Source: Algoriphagus limi (GTDB taxonomy: Bacteria; Bacteroidota; Bacteroidia; Cytophagales; Cyclobacteriaceae). Taken from it: a stretch of 64,000 nucleotides of DNA. Shown piece by piece: positions 7,175 to 16,230 of this stretch. Each line of letters opens with the position of its first letter. Position 1 is the first letter of the stretch. Made by a program: the position numbers and the translations under genes. The stretch covers positions 806,001-870,000 of the forward strand of contig NZ_JANWGH010000001.1 in NCBI RefSeq assembly GCF_024919275.1. Direction: 5' to 3'. The notes under the pieces were generated by a model. That model searched no databases and was not told where the DNA came from. It worked only from the letters and a program-made list of their open reading frames with translations.

Positions 7175-9664
7175 ATGAGCACTTTTGATCCCCAGGCTTT
7201 TGACCTTCCCGTAGCTGAAATAATTCCTACGGTCCAAGAATCCCTTTCTAAATCCAATTCCTTAATCATTCAGGCACCTCCTGGAGCTGGAAAAAGTACT
7301 TTATTGCCTTTAGCCCTTCTGAATGAGCCATGGCTAAATGGTAAAAAAATCATCCTTCTAGAACCTAGACGTCTAGCTACCAAAAGTATTGCTCAGCGAA
7401 TGGCTTTTATGCTTGGTGAGAATTTAGGTGAAAAGGTGGGATATCGGATCCGATTTGAATCTGCCATTTCCGAGAAAACAAGGCTGGAGGTGATTACAGA
7501 AGGAATTCTCACTCGAATGCTCCAAAACGATAATGCTTTGGAGGATGTTGGCTTAATTATTTTTGATGAGTTTCATGAAAGAAATCTTTTTTCAGAAGTG
7601 GCATTGGCTCTTTCTAGAGAAGTCCAAGAAATCTTGCGCCCAGATTTAAGGATCCTGATTATGTCCGCGACTTTGGATGCACAGAAGCTTTCTGAAATGC
7701 TTGGTGCAAATGTGATTCAAAGTCAAGGAAAACAATATCCTGTAGAGATTCACTATTTACAGGAAGTTGATGAATACGCAATTGGAGAGGATACTGCGAG
7801 GCAAGTTATTCCATTAACCAAACAGCATGAGGGGGACTTTTTGGTTTTTCTACCCGGACAAAATGAAATCAAGAAAGCTGCAGAAATTCTAAAAGGAGCT
7901 TTGCCCGAGGATATCGTTGTTCCTCTTTACGGTCAACTTTCTCCATCCGAACAGCAGCGGGCCATTTTACCGCATCCTTCAGGTAAGAGAAAAATTGTGT
8001 TTTCCACAGATATTGCTGAGACTTCATTTACTATTGAAGGAGTCAGAGTAGTGGTTGATTCTGGGTTTGCTAAATCAAATCGATTCGATCCAAGGTCAGG
8101 TTTATCTCGTTTGGTTTTACACCGAATCAGTAAAGATTCTGCTGATCAGCGAAGTGGGCGGGCAGGAAGATTGACCGCTGGTCATTCCTATCGGCTTTGG
8201 ACCAAAGGCACTCAGTCTCAATTATTAGATTTTAGAACTCCAGAGATTTTGGAGGCTGATTTGACATCATTGGTTTTGGACATGAAAGTCTGGGGAAAAG
8301 AAAATATCCAGGAAATGGTTTGGTTAACTCCTCCTCCATCTGGAACCTTAGCTTTTTCTGAAAAATCATTGGAAGACTTAGGGGCTTTGGATAATGGAAT
8401 ACTGACCGAGCATGGTAAAGAAATTCACCAATTACCGCTTCATCCTAGGATTGCCCATATGCTGCTTTTCGCTAAAAAAGAAGGTCAATTGCCCTTAGCG
8501 ACAGACATTGCTGCAATTTTGGAGGAGCGAGATCCTTTGCCACAGAATTCAGGGGTAGATATTAATCTCCGGATCGAAGCACTTCGAAAATATAGAGATC
8601 GAGGAGTAAGCATTGCTCGCATCAAAAAGATCGAAAAAGTAGCCGATCAATACCGAAAAATGTTTGGGATAAAAGCAGAAAATCAAATAGTTGACCCTTG
8701 GCAAACGGGTTTACTTTTGGCTTTTGCCTACCCAGAACGAATAGCGGCAGCTCGCCCGGGAAACAATGCTCAATTCCAATTGTCAAATGGAAAAATTGCT
8801 CAAATCAGCCATCGGGATGATTTGGCACATGAGTCTTGGCTAGCTGTGGCACATGTGGATGCTCGTGAAGGAATGGGGAAAATTTGGCTAGCTGCTCCCT
8901 TGAATCCAAAAGACTTAGCTCCTCTTCTAAAGATCAAAGAAGTTTTGACTTGGGATAGGAAAAAAGGAGGCTTGATTGCCCATTCAGAAGTTCGAATTGG
9001 TGCTATAATTTTGGGTACAAGACCATTGAAGACCATTCCCAAGGATTTGGCAATACAAGCTGTTATAGATGCCATTGTGGATGAGGGTGAGTTTTTATTG
9101 GATTGGAATGAGGAGGTAATTCAACTGCTCTATCGCGTCCAATCACTTAGGTTTTGGAATTCAGATCAAAATTGGCCTGAATGGTCAGTGATGAATTTAT
9201 GTAGAAATGCTGAAGAATGGTTGGAGCCGTATTTGGAATCCGTTTCTAAAAATGAGGATTTGAAAAAATTAAACCTTGTTCAAATTTTAACACACAGCTT
9301 GGATTTCGAGCATCAGCAAATGTTAATTGAATTAGCTCCTGAACGAATTGAAGTTCCTTCAGGAAGTAAAATCAAAATTCAATATAGGTCAGATGGTGAG
9401 GCCCCAATCCTATCCGTAAGACTTCAAGAACTCTTTGGATTGACAGATACTCCGAGGATAAATCAAGGAAAAACTCCTGTATTAATTGAAATGCTTTCTC
9501 CGGGTTTTAAGCCCGTCCAAGTCACACAGGATTTAAAAAGTTTCTGGACTAACGGTTACTTCGAAGTCAAAAAGGAATTGAAAAGACGATACCCCAAGCA
9601 CTATTGGCCAGATAATCCATTAGAATCAGAAGCTGTACGTGGCGTTAAGAAAAAGAAAAATTAA
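7175..9664 (+). CDS. hrpB: ATP-dependent RNA helicase HrpB
   Basis: DEAH-box helicase of 829 residues, the normal HrpB length. The Walker A motif PPGAGKST is at 35-42, the DEFH box (motif II) at 131-134, motif III SAT near 164, and motif VI DQRSGRAGR near 326. These are followed by winged-helix/ratchet domains and the HrpB-specific C-terminal region that ends in a basic tail. HrpB helicases are cytoplasmic; their RNA target in bacteria is not firmly established. The last four bases (TTAA) also hold the stop codon of the convergent gene. Confidence 0.93.
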   Translation: MSTFDPQAFDLPVAEIIPTVQESLSKSNSLIIQAPPGAGKSTLLPLALLNEPWLNGKKIILLEPRRLATKSIAQRMAFMLGENLGEKVGYRIRFESAISEKTRLEVITEGILTRMLQNDNALEDVGLIIFDEFHERNLFSEVALALSREVQEILRPDLRILIMSATLDAQKLSEMLGANVIQSQGKQYPVEIHYLQEVDEYAIGEDTARQVIPLTKQHEGDFLVFLPGQNEIKKAAEILKGALPEDIVVPLYGQLSPSEQQRAILPHPSGKRKIVFSTDIAETSFTIEGVRVVVDSGFAKSNRFDPRSGLSRLVLHRISKDSADQRSGRAGRLTAGHSYRLWTKGTQSQLLDFRTPEILEADLTSLVLDMKVWGKENIQEMVWLTPPPSGTLAFSEKSLEDLGALDNGILTEHGKEIHQLPLHPRIAHMLLFAKKEGQLPLATDIAAILEERDPLPQNSGVDINLRIEALRKYRDRGVSIARIKKIEKVADQYRKMFGIKAENQIVDPWQTGLLLAFAYPERIAAARPGNNAQFQLSNGKIAQISHRDDLAHESWLAVAHVDAREGMGKIWLAAPLNPKDLAPLLKIKEVLTWDRKKGGLIAHSEVRIGAIILGTRPLKTIPKDLAIQAVIDAIVDEGEFLLDWNEEVIQLLYRVQSLRFWNSDQNWPEWSVMNLCRNAEEWLEPYLESVSKNEDLKKLNLVQILTHSLDFEHQQMLIELAPERIEVPSGSKIKIQYRSDGEAPILSVRLQELFGLTDTPRINQGKTPVLIEMLSPGFKPVQVTQDLKSFWTNGYFEVKKELKRRYPKHYWPDNPLESEAVRGVKKKKN

Positions 9665-10302
9665 TCTGGGAGATTATCGAGGTAATGCAGCAGGTGTAAG
9701 AATGAGGCAATTGTAAAAGGTGTCATTCCTTGTTTTTTGATTTCATCTAAATAGATTTTTCGTAATACAGGATAGTCTTCCGGGTTGTACAATTTGGCTA
9801 GCGTAATTCCCCTGAATGCATAGTAAACGAAATTTTGTGTGCTAAAAGCTCGTTCTTTTCGATCTGCAAAAGCTTTTTCGAGAGTGGTCGGATTAATCAT
9901 TTGATCCATCCAATGGAATCCATGGGATACAAAAAACTTCTCTGCAGCCATAATCGCATCCGCAAGCTGCGAATCATTTTCAAGGACAAATCGAGCAGGA
10001 ATACCCTTCCCGATTTTATTTGCTTTTTGAATCAATGTAATGGACCGCTGAGCATAATCACTTAAGGTGGGTAAAAATTGATGGATGATTTCTTCAACTC
10101 GATCAATTCGTACCCCCAAATTGTACTCCAGATAACTTGCTTCTGGATATTCGCTGTAATGGATGAATATTACTTGTTTGCCTTGAGGAAAATTCTTGAA
10201 AAACATGAGGTGGCTAGGATGAAAATCGAATCCAAATTCGCCCAAAAACTGGCTATGAAGCTCTATGACATCTAACTCCCTCATACTTTTATTAAACTCC
10301 AT
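9661..10302 (-). CDS. Uncharacterised 213-residue cytoplasmic protein
   Basis: I do not recognise this family. The protein has no signal peptide, membrane segment or catalytic motif I can name. It is acidic-aromatic and predicted mostly alpha/beta, with an N-terminal part resembling small proteins that handle a beta-sheet surface (FFKNFPQGKQVIFIHYSEYPE) and a helical second half. Codon use matches the neighbours. It converges on hrpB with a shared TTAA (TAA on each strand). The next minus-strand gene upstream, a HEAT-like protein, ends only 23 bp before its start, so the two are probably cotranscribed. Confidence 0.75.
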   Translation of the reverse strand: MEFNKSMRELDVIELHSQFLGEFGFDFHPSHLMFFKNFPQGKQVIFIHYSEYPEASYLEYNLGVRIDRVEEIIHQFLPTLSDYAQRSITLIQKANKIGKGIPARFVLENDSQLADAIMAAEKFFVSHGFHWMDQMINPTTLEKAFADRKERAFSTQNFVYYAFRGITLAKLYNPEDYPVLRKIYLDEIKKQGMTPFTIASFLHLLHYLDNLPD

Positions 10303-10325
10303 TACAAACCAAATGTTGTAGGCGT

Positions 10326-10847
10326 TTAAGAAAATAATTCTTTCATTTCTAGCAACATAGGCTCTACTTCCTTTCTTTTAAGTTCGAGACTGTCAGCATC
10401 TTCTGGATTATTCAAATAGTGATTCCAATGCTTTTCTGCTTTTCGGATGGTTCGGGGAGAAATTTCAAATTCTACCTGATCTAAATAATCCTTAGCTAAT
10501 GTTGATGCCTTGAAATTGCCAAATAGGTAAACTCTAAAAACATCCACAAATCGCTGACTGAGGTCAAACTCTTCCAAAATCTGCACAAAGGCCCCCTGCT
10601 TTAATTTATTTTTCCGATCGTAGATGACTTTGAAAATTGCATCCAATGACTCCTCATTCCAAGGAGTTTTGGAGAGAGCTCGGCAAGCTAAATAGGCCTT
10701 TTCCCAATCCTCATCAGCTACCAATTCAATTAAGCGGTCTTTTACCTTTTCATCTGCTTTTTGTCCCAATTTATCCGCAAAATAGTAGGCCTCTGATTCT
10801 TCAGGATCTAGCATTTTTTGGAAAAGCTTTTCGATTTCCTCCTCCAT
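10326..10847 (-). CDS. Small HEAT-like helical protein
   Basis: 173-residue cytoplasmic protein made of short paired helices. The segments around residues 29-60 (ADEKVKDRLIELVADEDWEKAYLACRALSK) and 66-100 look like divergent HEAT repeats, a scaffold for protein contacts. No catalytic residues are seen and no specific role is known. It reads away from the VLRF1-type release factor with only 47 bp between the two starts, and a good TAnnTTTG box lies 18 bases upstream of its ATG. The downstream minus-strand gene follows after 23 bp. Confidence 0.72.
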   Translation of the reverse strand: MEEEIEKLFQKMLDPEESEAYYFADKLGQKADEKVKDRLIELVADEDWEKAYLACRALSKTPWNEESLDAIFKVIYDRKNKLKQGAFVQILEEFDLSQRFVDVFRVYLFGNFKASTLAKDYLDQVEFEISPRTIRKAEKHWNHYLNNPEDADSLELKRKEVEPMLLEMKELFS

Positions 10848-10864
10848 TTTTTTGTTTTTATTTG

Positions 10865-10872
10865 CAAATATA
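10865..10872 (-). promoter_or_regulatory. Candidate -7 element for the HEAT-like gene
   Basis: On the minus strand this reads TATATTTG, a full match to TAnnTTTG, and lies 18 bases before the ATG, the same distance as for several other genes here (gap, DUF4920). A -33 TTG is not evident. Confidence 0.4.
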
Positions 10873-10894
10873 GCCGATCACATTGAGTCCTTCC

Positions 10895-11599
10895 ATGAAA
10901 ATCCCCAATTACCAAGTTATCCGATTTGACCAATGGTCAAAGATTCGGAAAAAAGCTATGGAAATGGGCTTAGACATTGATTATAGCCCGACAAAACATC
11001 AGGTTGAAATTACTTTTCAGCACAATTGGCTGGCAAAGATTTTTCTTCCTTGGGATTATTTGTGGACAGATAATTCACTTCAAAAAATAGATGATTTTCA
11101 TTTAGCACTTGTGTCCATTAAGGCCGGTCAAGCTTTTACTGGATATTTCCATAATGGTCATCTGATTGATCACAAAGTTTTTCGGGCATATATGGTGCGA
11201 CAAAAACAAGGGAAATCCCAAATCAAACATCTGAAAACAAAAGGAAAATCACGAGCAGGCTCGAGAATTCGACTAGCAGAAACCGAACGATTTTTTATTG
11301 AGATCAATGAGCGGTTAAACTTTTATGCAGATCAATATCCCATTACTAGATGGGGGATTTCATGTGGTAAAACCTTATGGCCCTTTTTCTTTGATGCTGA
11401 AACCCCTCCTCCATTTTCCTCCAAGCAGACAAATTTTATATCTATTCCCTTTCATTATCAGCAAGCTTCCTTTGAGGAGTTAGAGAATAGTTATCATTCA
11501 TTGACCCAGTTTCATCTTTTGCTTTCAGAAAAAGGAAAAGAATACTTTGAAGAAGGACCGGAAGAAAGTGAAGAGGCTTTTGATGATGACAATTGGTAA
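10895..11599 (+). CDS. Bacteroidota VLRF1/Vms1-type peptidyl-tRNA release factor
   Basis: 234-residue protein that I assign to the VLRF1 branch of the eRF1-fold release factors (related to yeast Vms1/ANKZF1, which frees nascent chains from tRNA on stalled large subunits). Around residues 101-130 it has the family signature: a VRQKQ run, then G106-K-S-Q109 as the GxxQ catalytic loop, then a basic segment and the SRAGSRIRLAE block at 119-129 that matches the SAG-x-RR-x-E region of Vms1. The C-terminus is very acidic. The ATG at 10895 is preferred over the in-frame TTG at 10883. It stands alone, divergent from a HEAT-like gene and followed by a terminator. Assignment rests on motif reading only. 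Confidence 0.72.
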   Translation: MKIPNYQVIRFDQWSKIRKKAMEMGLDIDYSPTKHQVEITFQHNWLAKIFLPWDYLWTDNSLQKIDDFHLALVSIKAGQAFTGYFHNGHLIDHKVFRAYMVRQKQGKSQIKHLKTKGKSRAGSRIRLAETERFFIEINERLNFYADQYPITRWGISCGKTLWPFFFDAETPPPFSSKQTNFISIPFHYQQASFEELENSYHSLTQFHLLLSEKGKEYFEEGPEESEEAFDDDNW

Positions 11600-11603
11600 A
11601 TAA

Positions 11604-11629
11604 AAAAACTCCAGGTTTCTGGAGTTTTT
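11604..11629. terminator. Intrinsic terminator between the VLRF1 gene and the TM2 gene
   Basis: CTCCAG / CTGGAG stem with a GTTT loop, flanked by A and T runs on both sides, so it works for the converging transcripts on both strands. Confidence 0.88.
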
Positions 11630-11653
11630 CGGTTAGTGGTTTAAGAACTTTTA

Positions 11654-12043
11654 TCAAGCGTTAGAGCTATCGCTAGCCTCGTTGACTGAAGGGAATTGAT
11701 TGGATAGCATCGCAAGTGTTTCATGAGCCATTTTTATGTTATACTCATAAGCCAGGCTTTTATAATTCACCAAGTCTACAATGGTACCGATGAAACAAAG
11801 TCCGACAGTAAGGATATACAAAATACCCAAGCCAATCTGACCAAGTATAAATCGGTGAAGTCCGGCAAATCCAAAGAATCCTAATAAAGTAAGAATTAGA
11901 ATCATCTGAGCATCTTTTCTTCTAGCCCGGTAAACTTGGGCAAAGAGGGACGCTTGCTCATCGTCCATGTTTTTCATCAAGCCCTGAATGTAGCCTAATT
12001 CCATTCCTTCTAGTTCGGGCAAGTGTCTCAATACATTAGCCAT
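11654..12043 (-). CDS. TM2-domain membrane protein
   Basis: 129-residue inner-membrane protein. The N-terminal 45 residues are cytoplasmic and charged. The TM2 domain follows at about 46-95, with two hydrophobic helices and the typical GLHRFILGQIGLGILYILTVG pattern and a conserved Asp in the second helix (TIVDLVNYK). TM2 proteins of bacteria are of unknown function. It overlaps the 3' end of the DUF2752 gene by 8 bp, so the two form an operon, and the pairing of TM2 with DUF2752 is a recurrent Bacteroidota arrangement as far as I know. Confidence 0.88.
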   Translation of the reverse strand: MANVLRHLPELEGMELGYIQGLMKNMDDEQASLFAQVYRARRKDAQMILILTLLGFFGFAGLHRFILGQIGLGILYILTVGLCFIGTIVDLVNYKSLAYEYNIKMAHETLAMLSNQFPSVNEASDSSNA

Positions 12044-12341
12044 AATTGTGTGTTGCTTTAAGGTTGTTAATTAAATTCCAAATTCGAGAAAGAATCACCA
12101 CATACGCCAAAGAAGCCAGAGGGTGCATGTCCCAGGAAGCTTGAAACTCCCCTCTTGCGAGTAAGTTCATGGATCTTCCCAATCCACAGCCCGGACACCA
12201 ATCGAATCCTAGATTTTCCAAAGGGCAAAGCGTAAAGTGTTGTGCTCCCCAAGGGTCAATCGTGAGAATCGCTAGGATGCTCCCAATCCAAAAGACAAGT
12301 TCCAACGGAATCTTTTTAAGTCTATGGATGATTGCTTTCAT
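12036..12341 (-). CDS. DUF2752 family membrane protein
   Basis: 101-residue protein with two or three membrane helices (about 12-30 and 70-90) and the family hallmark CPLENLGFDWCPGCGLGRS at 39-57: three cysteines in a C...CxxC pattern followed by a GLGRS turn. The function of DUF2752 is not known; the cysteine cluster suggests metal or redox binding at the membrane face. First gene of a two-gene minus-strand operon with the TM2 protein, overlapping it by 8 bp. Confidence 0.85.
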   Translation of the reverse strand: MKAIIHRLKKIPLELVFWIGSILAILTIDPWGAQHFTLCPLENLGFDWCPGCGLGRSMNLLARGEFQASWDMHPLASLAYVVILSRIWNLINNLKATHNYG

Positions 12342-12450
12342 GTCTTGGAATTATACGAAAAGGATGCCAGCACCTAAATTGCTGTTTTTTGACCACTTTT
12401 AACCAATTTTTCTAAAAATATGCTAAATAAACGAACAAAAAACTGTCCGA

Positions 12451-13533
12451 TTATGAACGCTCAAGGACAGGGATTTGCAATTGTATCAGTTTTCCAAACT
12501 GCTCTTTTTGCTGAGTTTCCATCATGGATCGGATTTTTTGGTAGGTCTTTTTGGAACCATAATTTTTCCAACCCGAGAATTTGAAAATCAAATCTACCAA
12601 GGAGCCAGGTAAATTTATTTCAGAGGAAATCCCTAATACTTGAGAAGCTTCTTTTCCCAAGAAAAAGCTAAATAAAGAATCGACTTGATTTCTGACGATT
12701 TGATCAGGAATGTTATGCTTATAATATTCAGCAAGAGCAGAAATCAATCTTTTTCCTGCCTTGGTTGATTTCATGTGCCTTTTCCTGATTAATCGATCCA
12801 ATTCAAATGCTTCCTTGGGTGATTCTGGCCAAAATTTAACATCTACTCCTAATAGAGCTCCAAGCCATTTCCAATAAGACAAAACCAACTGGAAAGTTTC
12901 TGACTCTATTGAATAGCCCATCTTGGTCAAACCTCGAAGTACAATCATGCTAAAGGCAAGGTTTGTTCCCAGCATATCTTCTTGATTGATAGGAGCACCA
13001 TATTCCACTTTCCAATCAGTTGCATAATGGGAAATAAAATAGCGACTGTATGCATGAATTAATCTGACTTTGGCGCAAGTCAAATAAGGACTTTGGTCCT
13101 TGTAAAACCCTCCAGGTTTGAAAAGCTCCATCACAAAATATCCCGTTTCTGCCAGTCGAATGCCTATCTCATCAACTATTCGCTTGGAGCGAACCAAAAC
13201 CTGCGCTCCATCGCCAAATGCATAACAATATGGCAGGGAATAAAAGCCAAGAAGTCCTAAATAAATATCTCCCGTTTGACTAAAAAATTCTTGTCCCTTT
13301 TTTAATAAATCAGGATCTGCTAGTTCAGCTGCTTCTTGGAAAAAGAAAAAATATTCTCGTAAAACCTTTGGGAAATGACTTGGAAGTGGATCTGGGATTT
13401 GATTCCATCCATTGATTTCCCGAGCTAAATCAGGACTTTCAATCAAAGAGATGACAGCCAAATCTGCCAAGGGATCTTGCCTAGTTCGCAGCTGATCCAT
13501 TTCTTCCTGATTGTAAAGCTTCAATTTTTCCAC
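12451..13533 (-). CDS. MpaB-family (DUF2236) heme oxygenase-like protein
   Basis: 360-residue protein of the family that includes fungal MpaB and the bacterial rubber oxygenase Lcp, which bind a b-type heme and cleave C=C bonds with O2. Family features seen: the GDGAQVLVRSKRI region, a histidine-rich helix RLIHAYSRYFI, and the GAPINQEDMLGTNLAFS block that carries conserved heme-pocket residues. No signal peptide, so probably cytoplasmic. A natural substrate (isoprenoid or fatty alcohol) cannot be assigned. The gene is divergent from the PD40 gene, with 49 bp between the starts. Confidence 0.8.
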   Translation of the reverse strand: MEKLKLYNQEEMDQLRTRQDPLADLAVISLIESPDLAREINGWNQIPDPLPSHFPKVLREYFFFFQEAAELADPDLLKKGQEFFSQTGDIYLGLLGFYSLPYCYAFGDGAQVLVRSKRIVDEIGIRLAETGYFVMELFKPGGFYKDQSPYLTCAKVRLIHAYSRYFISHYATDWKVEYGAPINQEDMLGTNLAFSMIVLRGLTKMGYSIESETFQLVLSYWKWLGALLGVDVKFWPESPKEAFELDRLIRKRHMKSTKAGKRLISALAEYYKHNIPDQIVRNQVDSLFSFFLGKEASQVLGISSEINLPGSLVDLIFKFSGWKNYGSKKTYQKIRSMMETQQKEQFGKLIQLQIPVLERS

Positions 13534-13582
13534 AGCATTCTAACCTTGATTTTGTAATTTGGTTCTGAAATTCATTTCATCT

Positions 13583-14482
13583 ATGCGAAAATTTGTTTTC
13601 CTAGCTAGCTTATTTCTTTCTATCAGCTTTACCAGTTCTTTTGCCCAAAATGCCTTTGACCTTGTAGTAGTAAAGACTGAAGGAAAAGGAAAAAATCTAA
13701 AAATCGTTTCTGGTTCGGAAAAACTTCTGACGGACAGAAATGCCTATGATAATCAACCAAGTTTTATCAATGAATATCAGTTGGTATTTTCAGCAGCTGA
13801 TGAAGATGGAAATCATGACATCATCGTCTACAATTTTGAAAGTGACAAATTCACTAATCTGACAAAAACAGCTGATCGAAGTGAGTTTTCCCCTTCCATT
13901 ACTGAATGCGGTCAGTACATTGCCTCCGTGGTGATGGAGGCAGATGGAACGCAGCGAATCTGGCTCTACCCTACCAATTTTGGAGAACCTGAATTATTGT
14001 ATGACGACATCCAACCGGTAGGATACTATGATTGGTATGACAACAAAGCGGCTATGTTCATTCTTGGCGAGCCCAATCAGCTTGTTTACGCCCAATCACG
14101 GGGTAATATTTTGACTTTGGATGAAAATATCGGTAGGTCTATCAAACGAAGACCCAAAACTGATCAAATCACCTACCTTTCTCTTGATAATCCCCAAGAA
14201 TTATCAGAAGGATCTGCACTTGAGTTGCAGGCCTATGACATGAAGGAGAAAAACAAATCCTCACTAGGAAAGTCTCTTCCAGGCTCAGGAGACTTTATTT
14301 GGTTGGATAAAAACACCATTTTGATGGGGAGAGGTAATCAGATTTTTTCTCGGAAATGGAATGATAATATTTGGAATAAAATCGGAGAAATATCAATTGA
14401 TTCCCACCAAAATATAAGTAGGATGGCATATAGTCCAGATTTAGATGTTTTGGTCGTAGTAATGGAAAGAATTAATCAATAA
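13583..14482 (+). CDS. Exported TolB/PD40-like beta-propeller protein
   Basis: 299-residue secreted protein. The ATG at 13583 begins a clean signal peptide (MRKFVFLASLFLSISFTSSFAQ); the in-frame TTG eight codons earlier is less likely. The mature part shows repeats of the PD40/WD40-like type (for example NQPSFINEYQLVFSAADEDGNHDIIVYN and EFSPSITECGQYIASVVM), the blades of a beta-propeller as in TolB. It probably sits in the periplasm. The SMP-30 gene follows after 6 bp, so both are in one operon and their products may work together. Confidence 0.8.
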   Translation: MRKFVFLASLFLSISFTSSFAQNAFDLVVVKTEGKGKNLKIVSGSEKLLTDRNAYDNQPSFINEYQLVFSAADEDGNHDIIVYNFESDKFTNLTKTADRSEFSPSITECGQYIASVVMEADGTQRIWLYPTNFGEPELLYDDIQPVGYYDWYDNKAAMFILGEPNQLVYAQSRGNILTLDENIGRSIKRRPKTDQITYLSLDNPQELSEGSALELQAYDMKEKNKSSLGKSLPGSGDFIWLDKNTILMGRGNQIFSRKWNDNIWNKIGEISIDSHQNISRMAYSPDLDVLVVVMERINQ

Positions 14483-14488
14483 TACAGA

Positions 14489-15406
14489 ATGAAAAAATAT
14501 CAGATTTCCCTACTTGGATTAGTAGGCTTACTTATGACTACCCAGCTTATGGCTCAGATTGAAGACAAAAAAGGAATAATTGAAAAAGGTGCTGAATTGG
14601 TAAAGGTGAAGGATGGCTTTTCTTTCACAGAAGGTCCTGCCGTTAGCCGAGTAGGTGATGTCTACTTTACTGACCAACCAAATAATCGGATTTTACATTG
14701 GAATGCCATTTCCGGGGAAGTATCGGTTTTCAAAGAAAATGCTGGCAGATCTAATGGCATGTACTTCAAATTAGATGGTACCTTGATCTCCTGTGCTGAT
14801 GAGGAGAATCAATTGTGGGCGATCGATTCGAAAGGAAATGAAACGGTTTTAGTAAAGAATTTTCGAGGTAAAAAACTAAACGGTCCAAATGATGTTTGGG
14901 TCAGACCAAAAGGTGGCATGTACTTCACGGATCCATTGTATGTCCGCCCTTATTGGGAAGGAATTAGAGGAAATGAATTGGAACAAGATGGAGAACATGT
15001 GTATTTCCTTTCAGAAGATGGATCAGAATTTTTCAGAGTAGCTGAAGACCTGGTAAAACCCAATGGAATCATCGGAACTCCTGATGGGAAATATCTTTAT
15101 GTGGCAGACATCGGAGACAGCAAAACTTACAGATATGAAATTCGGGAAGATGGATATTTGATCAATAAAGAGCTTTTCTGTGAAATGGGCTCTGATGGGA
15201 TGACCATTGATAACCGTGGCAATATTTATCTAACCGGCGACGGAGTGACCGTATTTAGCCCGAAGGGTGAGAAAATCGCCCATATTCCTGTCCCGGCAAA
15301 GTGGACTGCGAATGTGACCTTTGCCGCTTTGGATCGAAAAACATTGTTCATCACAGCAATGGATGCTGTGTATACAATTAAGATGAAAGTTAGGGGCGTT
15401 TGGTAA
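14489..15406 (+). CDS. Exported SMP-30/gluconolactonase-family protein
   Basis: 305-residue six-bladed propeller hydrolase of the SMP-30 family (gluconolactonase, luciferin-regenerating enzyme-like). The N-terminal signal peptide (1-22) targets it to the periplasm. Family features: SFTEGPAVSRVGDVYFTD with the metal-binding Glu, GRSNGMYF, KLNGPNDVWV with the metal-binding Asn, and GDSKTYRYEI. The metal is usually Ca or Zn. Substrate is a sugar lactone by family inference only. Second gene of an operon with the PD40 protein; a terminator follows. Confidence 0.88.
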   Translation: MKKYQISLLGLVGLLMTTQLMAQIEDKKGIIEKGAELVKVKDGFSFTEGPAVSRVGDVYFTDQPNNRILHWNAISGEVSVFKENAGRSNGMYFKLDGTLISCADEENQLWAIDSKGNETVLVKNFRGKKLNGPNDVWVRPKGGMYFTDPLYVRPYWEGIRGNELEQDGEHVYFLSEDGSEFFRVAEDLVKPNGIIGTPDGKYLYVADIGDSKTYRYEIREDGYLINKELFCEMGSDGMTIDNRGNIYLTGDGVTVFSPKGEKIAHIPVPAKWTANVTFAALDRKTLFITAMDAVYTIKMKVRGVW

Positions 15407-15434
15407 AATTAATATTGAATACCTACCAAAGAAG

Positions 15435-15459
15435 AAGCTCCATTTTCTGGAGCTTTTTC
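15435..15459. terminator. Terminator after the SMP-30 gene
   Basis: 8-bp stem AAGCTCCA / TGGAGCTT with a TTTTC loop and a following T-run; the minus-strand DsbA-like gene ends three bases later and may use the same hairpin. Confidence 0.85.
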
Positions 15460-15461
15460 TT

Positions 15462-16172
15462 TTAGCAATTCTCTTGGTCTATATCACAGGAATTACCAGA
15501 TTCATTACTTTGAATAGTTATTGAGGATTTATCTATTGAATATTCCAGCCAGGATTTTTCCAAAGTTCCTTCAAACACTTCATCGGGTTGCGCACCTGAT
15601 ATGGCGTATTTTCTATCAAATACAAAAAATGGAACACCTCTGACCCCGATTAATCGAGATTCGTAGATGTCCTGCTCCACTGCTTCAGAATATCTTTCAC
15701 TCTTGAATAGATCATTTATTCCTTCTTTTTTGAGACCTATTTCAAGTACGAGTTTCTCTAAGATGTCAGGGTCATCTACATTCAGCCCATCAACAAAATA
15801 AGCTTTCAGCAATCGCTCCTTCATCTCTCCACCTTTACCATTTTCTTTAGCAAAATGAAGCAAGCGATGAGCTCGATGTGTATTAGCAACCACAGTGTTT
15901 TCAAAATCAAACTTTATTCCCTGCTCAAGGCCCATTTCTACCACCTGAGAGGTTATTTGTCTGACTTGTTCCATGGTCCAACCTTTTGAATTCGCTAAAT
16001 GCTCTAAGCTGCTGATCCTTGGATTTGACTTTTCATCAGGATTTAGCTGAAAACTTTTCCATTCAATCTCAACCTCGTTCTTATTCGGAAATTTTTCTAA
16101 TGCTCGCTCGAGTTTTCTTTTTCCAATAAAACAAAAAGGGCAAACTACATCTGACCAAATTTCGATTTTCAT
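15462..16172 (-). CDS. FrnE-like DsbA-family oxidoreductase
   Basis: 236-residue thioredoxin-fold protein of the 2-hydroxychromene isomerase/DsbA group. The redox motif C11-P-F-C14 lies directly at the N-terminus (MKIEIWSDVVCPFC), without a signal peptide, so it acts in the cytoplasm, as FrnE of Deinococcus does. The helical insert and the VRGVPFFVFDRKYAISGAQ segment with the cis-Pro loop are typical. The C-terminus carries two more cysteines (SGNSCDIDQENC), which FrnE also has and uses as a second disulfide. Single gene, divergent from the zinc-ribbon ORF. Confidence 0.9.
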   Translation of the reverse strand: MKIEIWSDVVCPFCFIGKRKLERALEKFPNKNEVEIEWKSFQLNPDEKSNPRISSLEHLANSKGWTMEQVRQITSQVVEMGLEQGIKFDFENTVVANTHRAHRLLHFAKENGKGGEMKERLLKAYFVDGLNVDDPDILEKLVLEIGLKKEGINDLFKSERYSEAVEQDIYESRLIGVRGVPFFVFDRKYAISGAQPDEVFEGTLEKSWLEYSIDKSSITIQSNESGNSCDIDQENC

Positions 16173-16230
16173 AGACTTTTGATTTACTTAAGGGAGAAAA
16201 CCCAACACCGTCAAAAGAGTTCAATCAATT

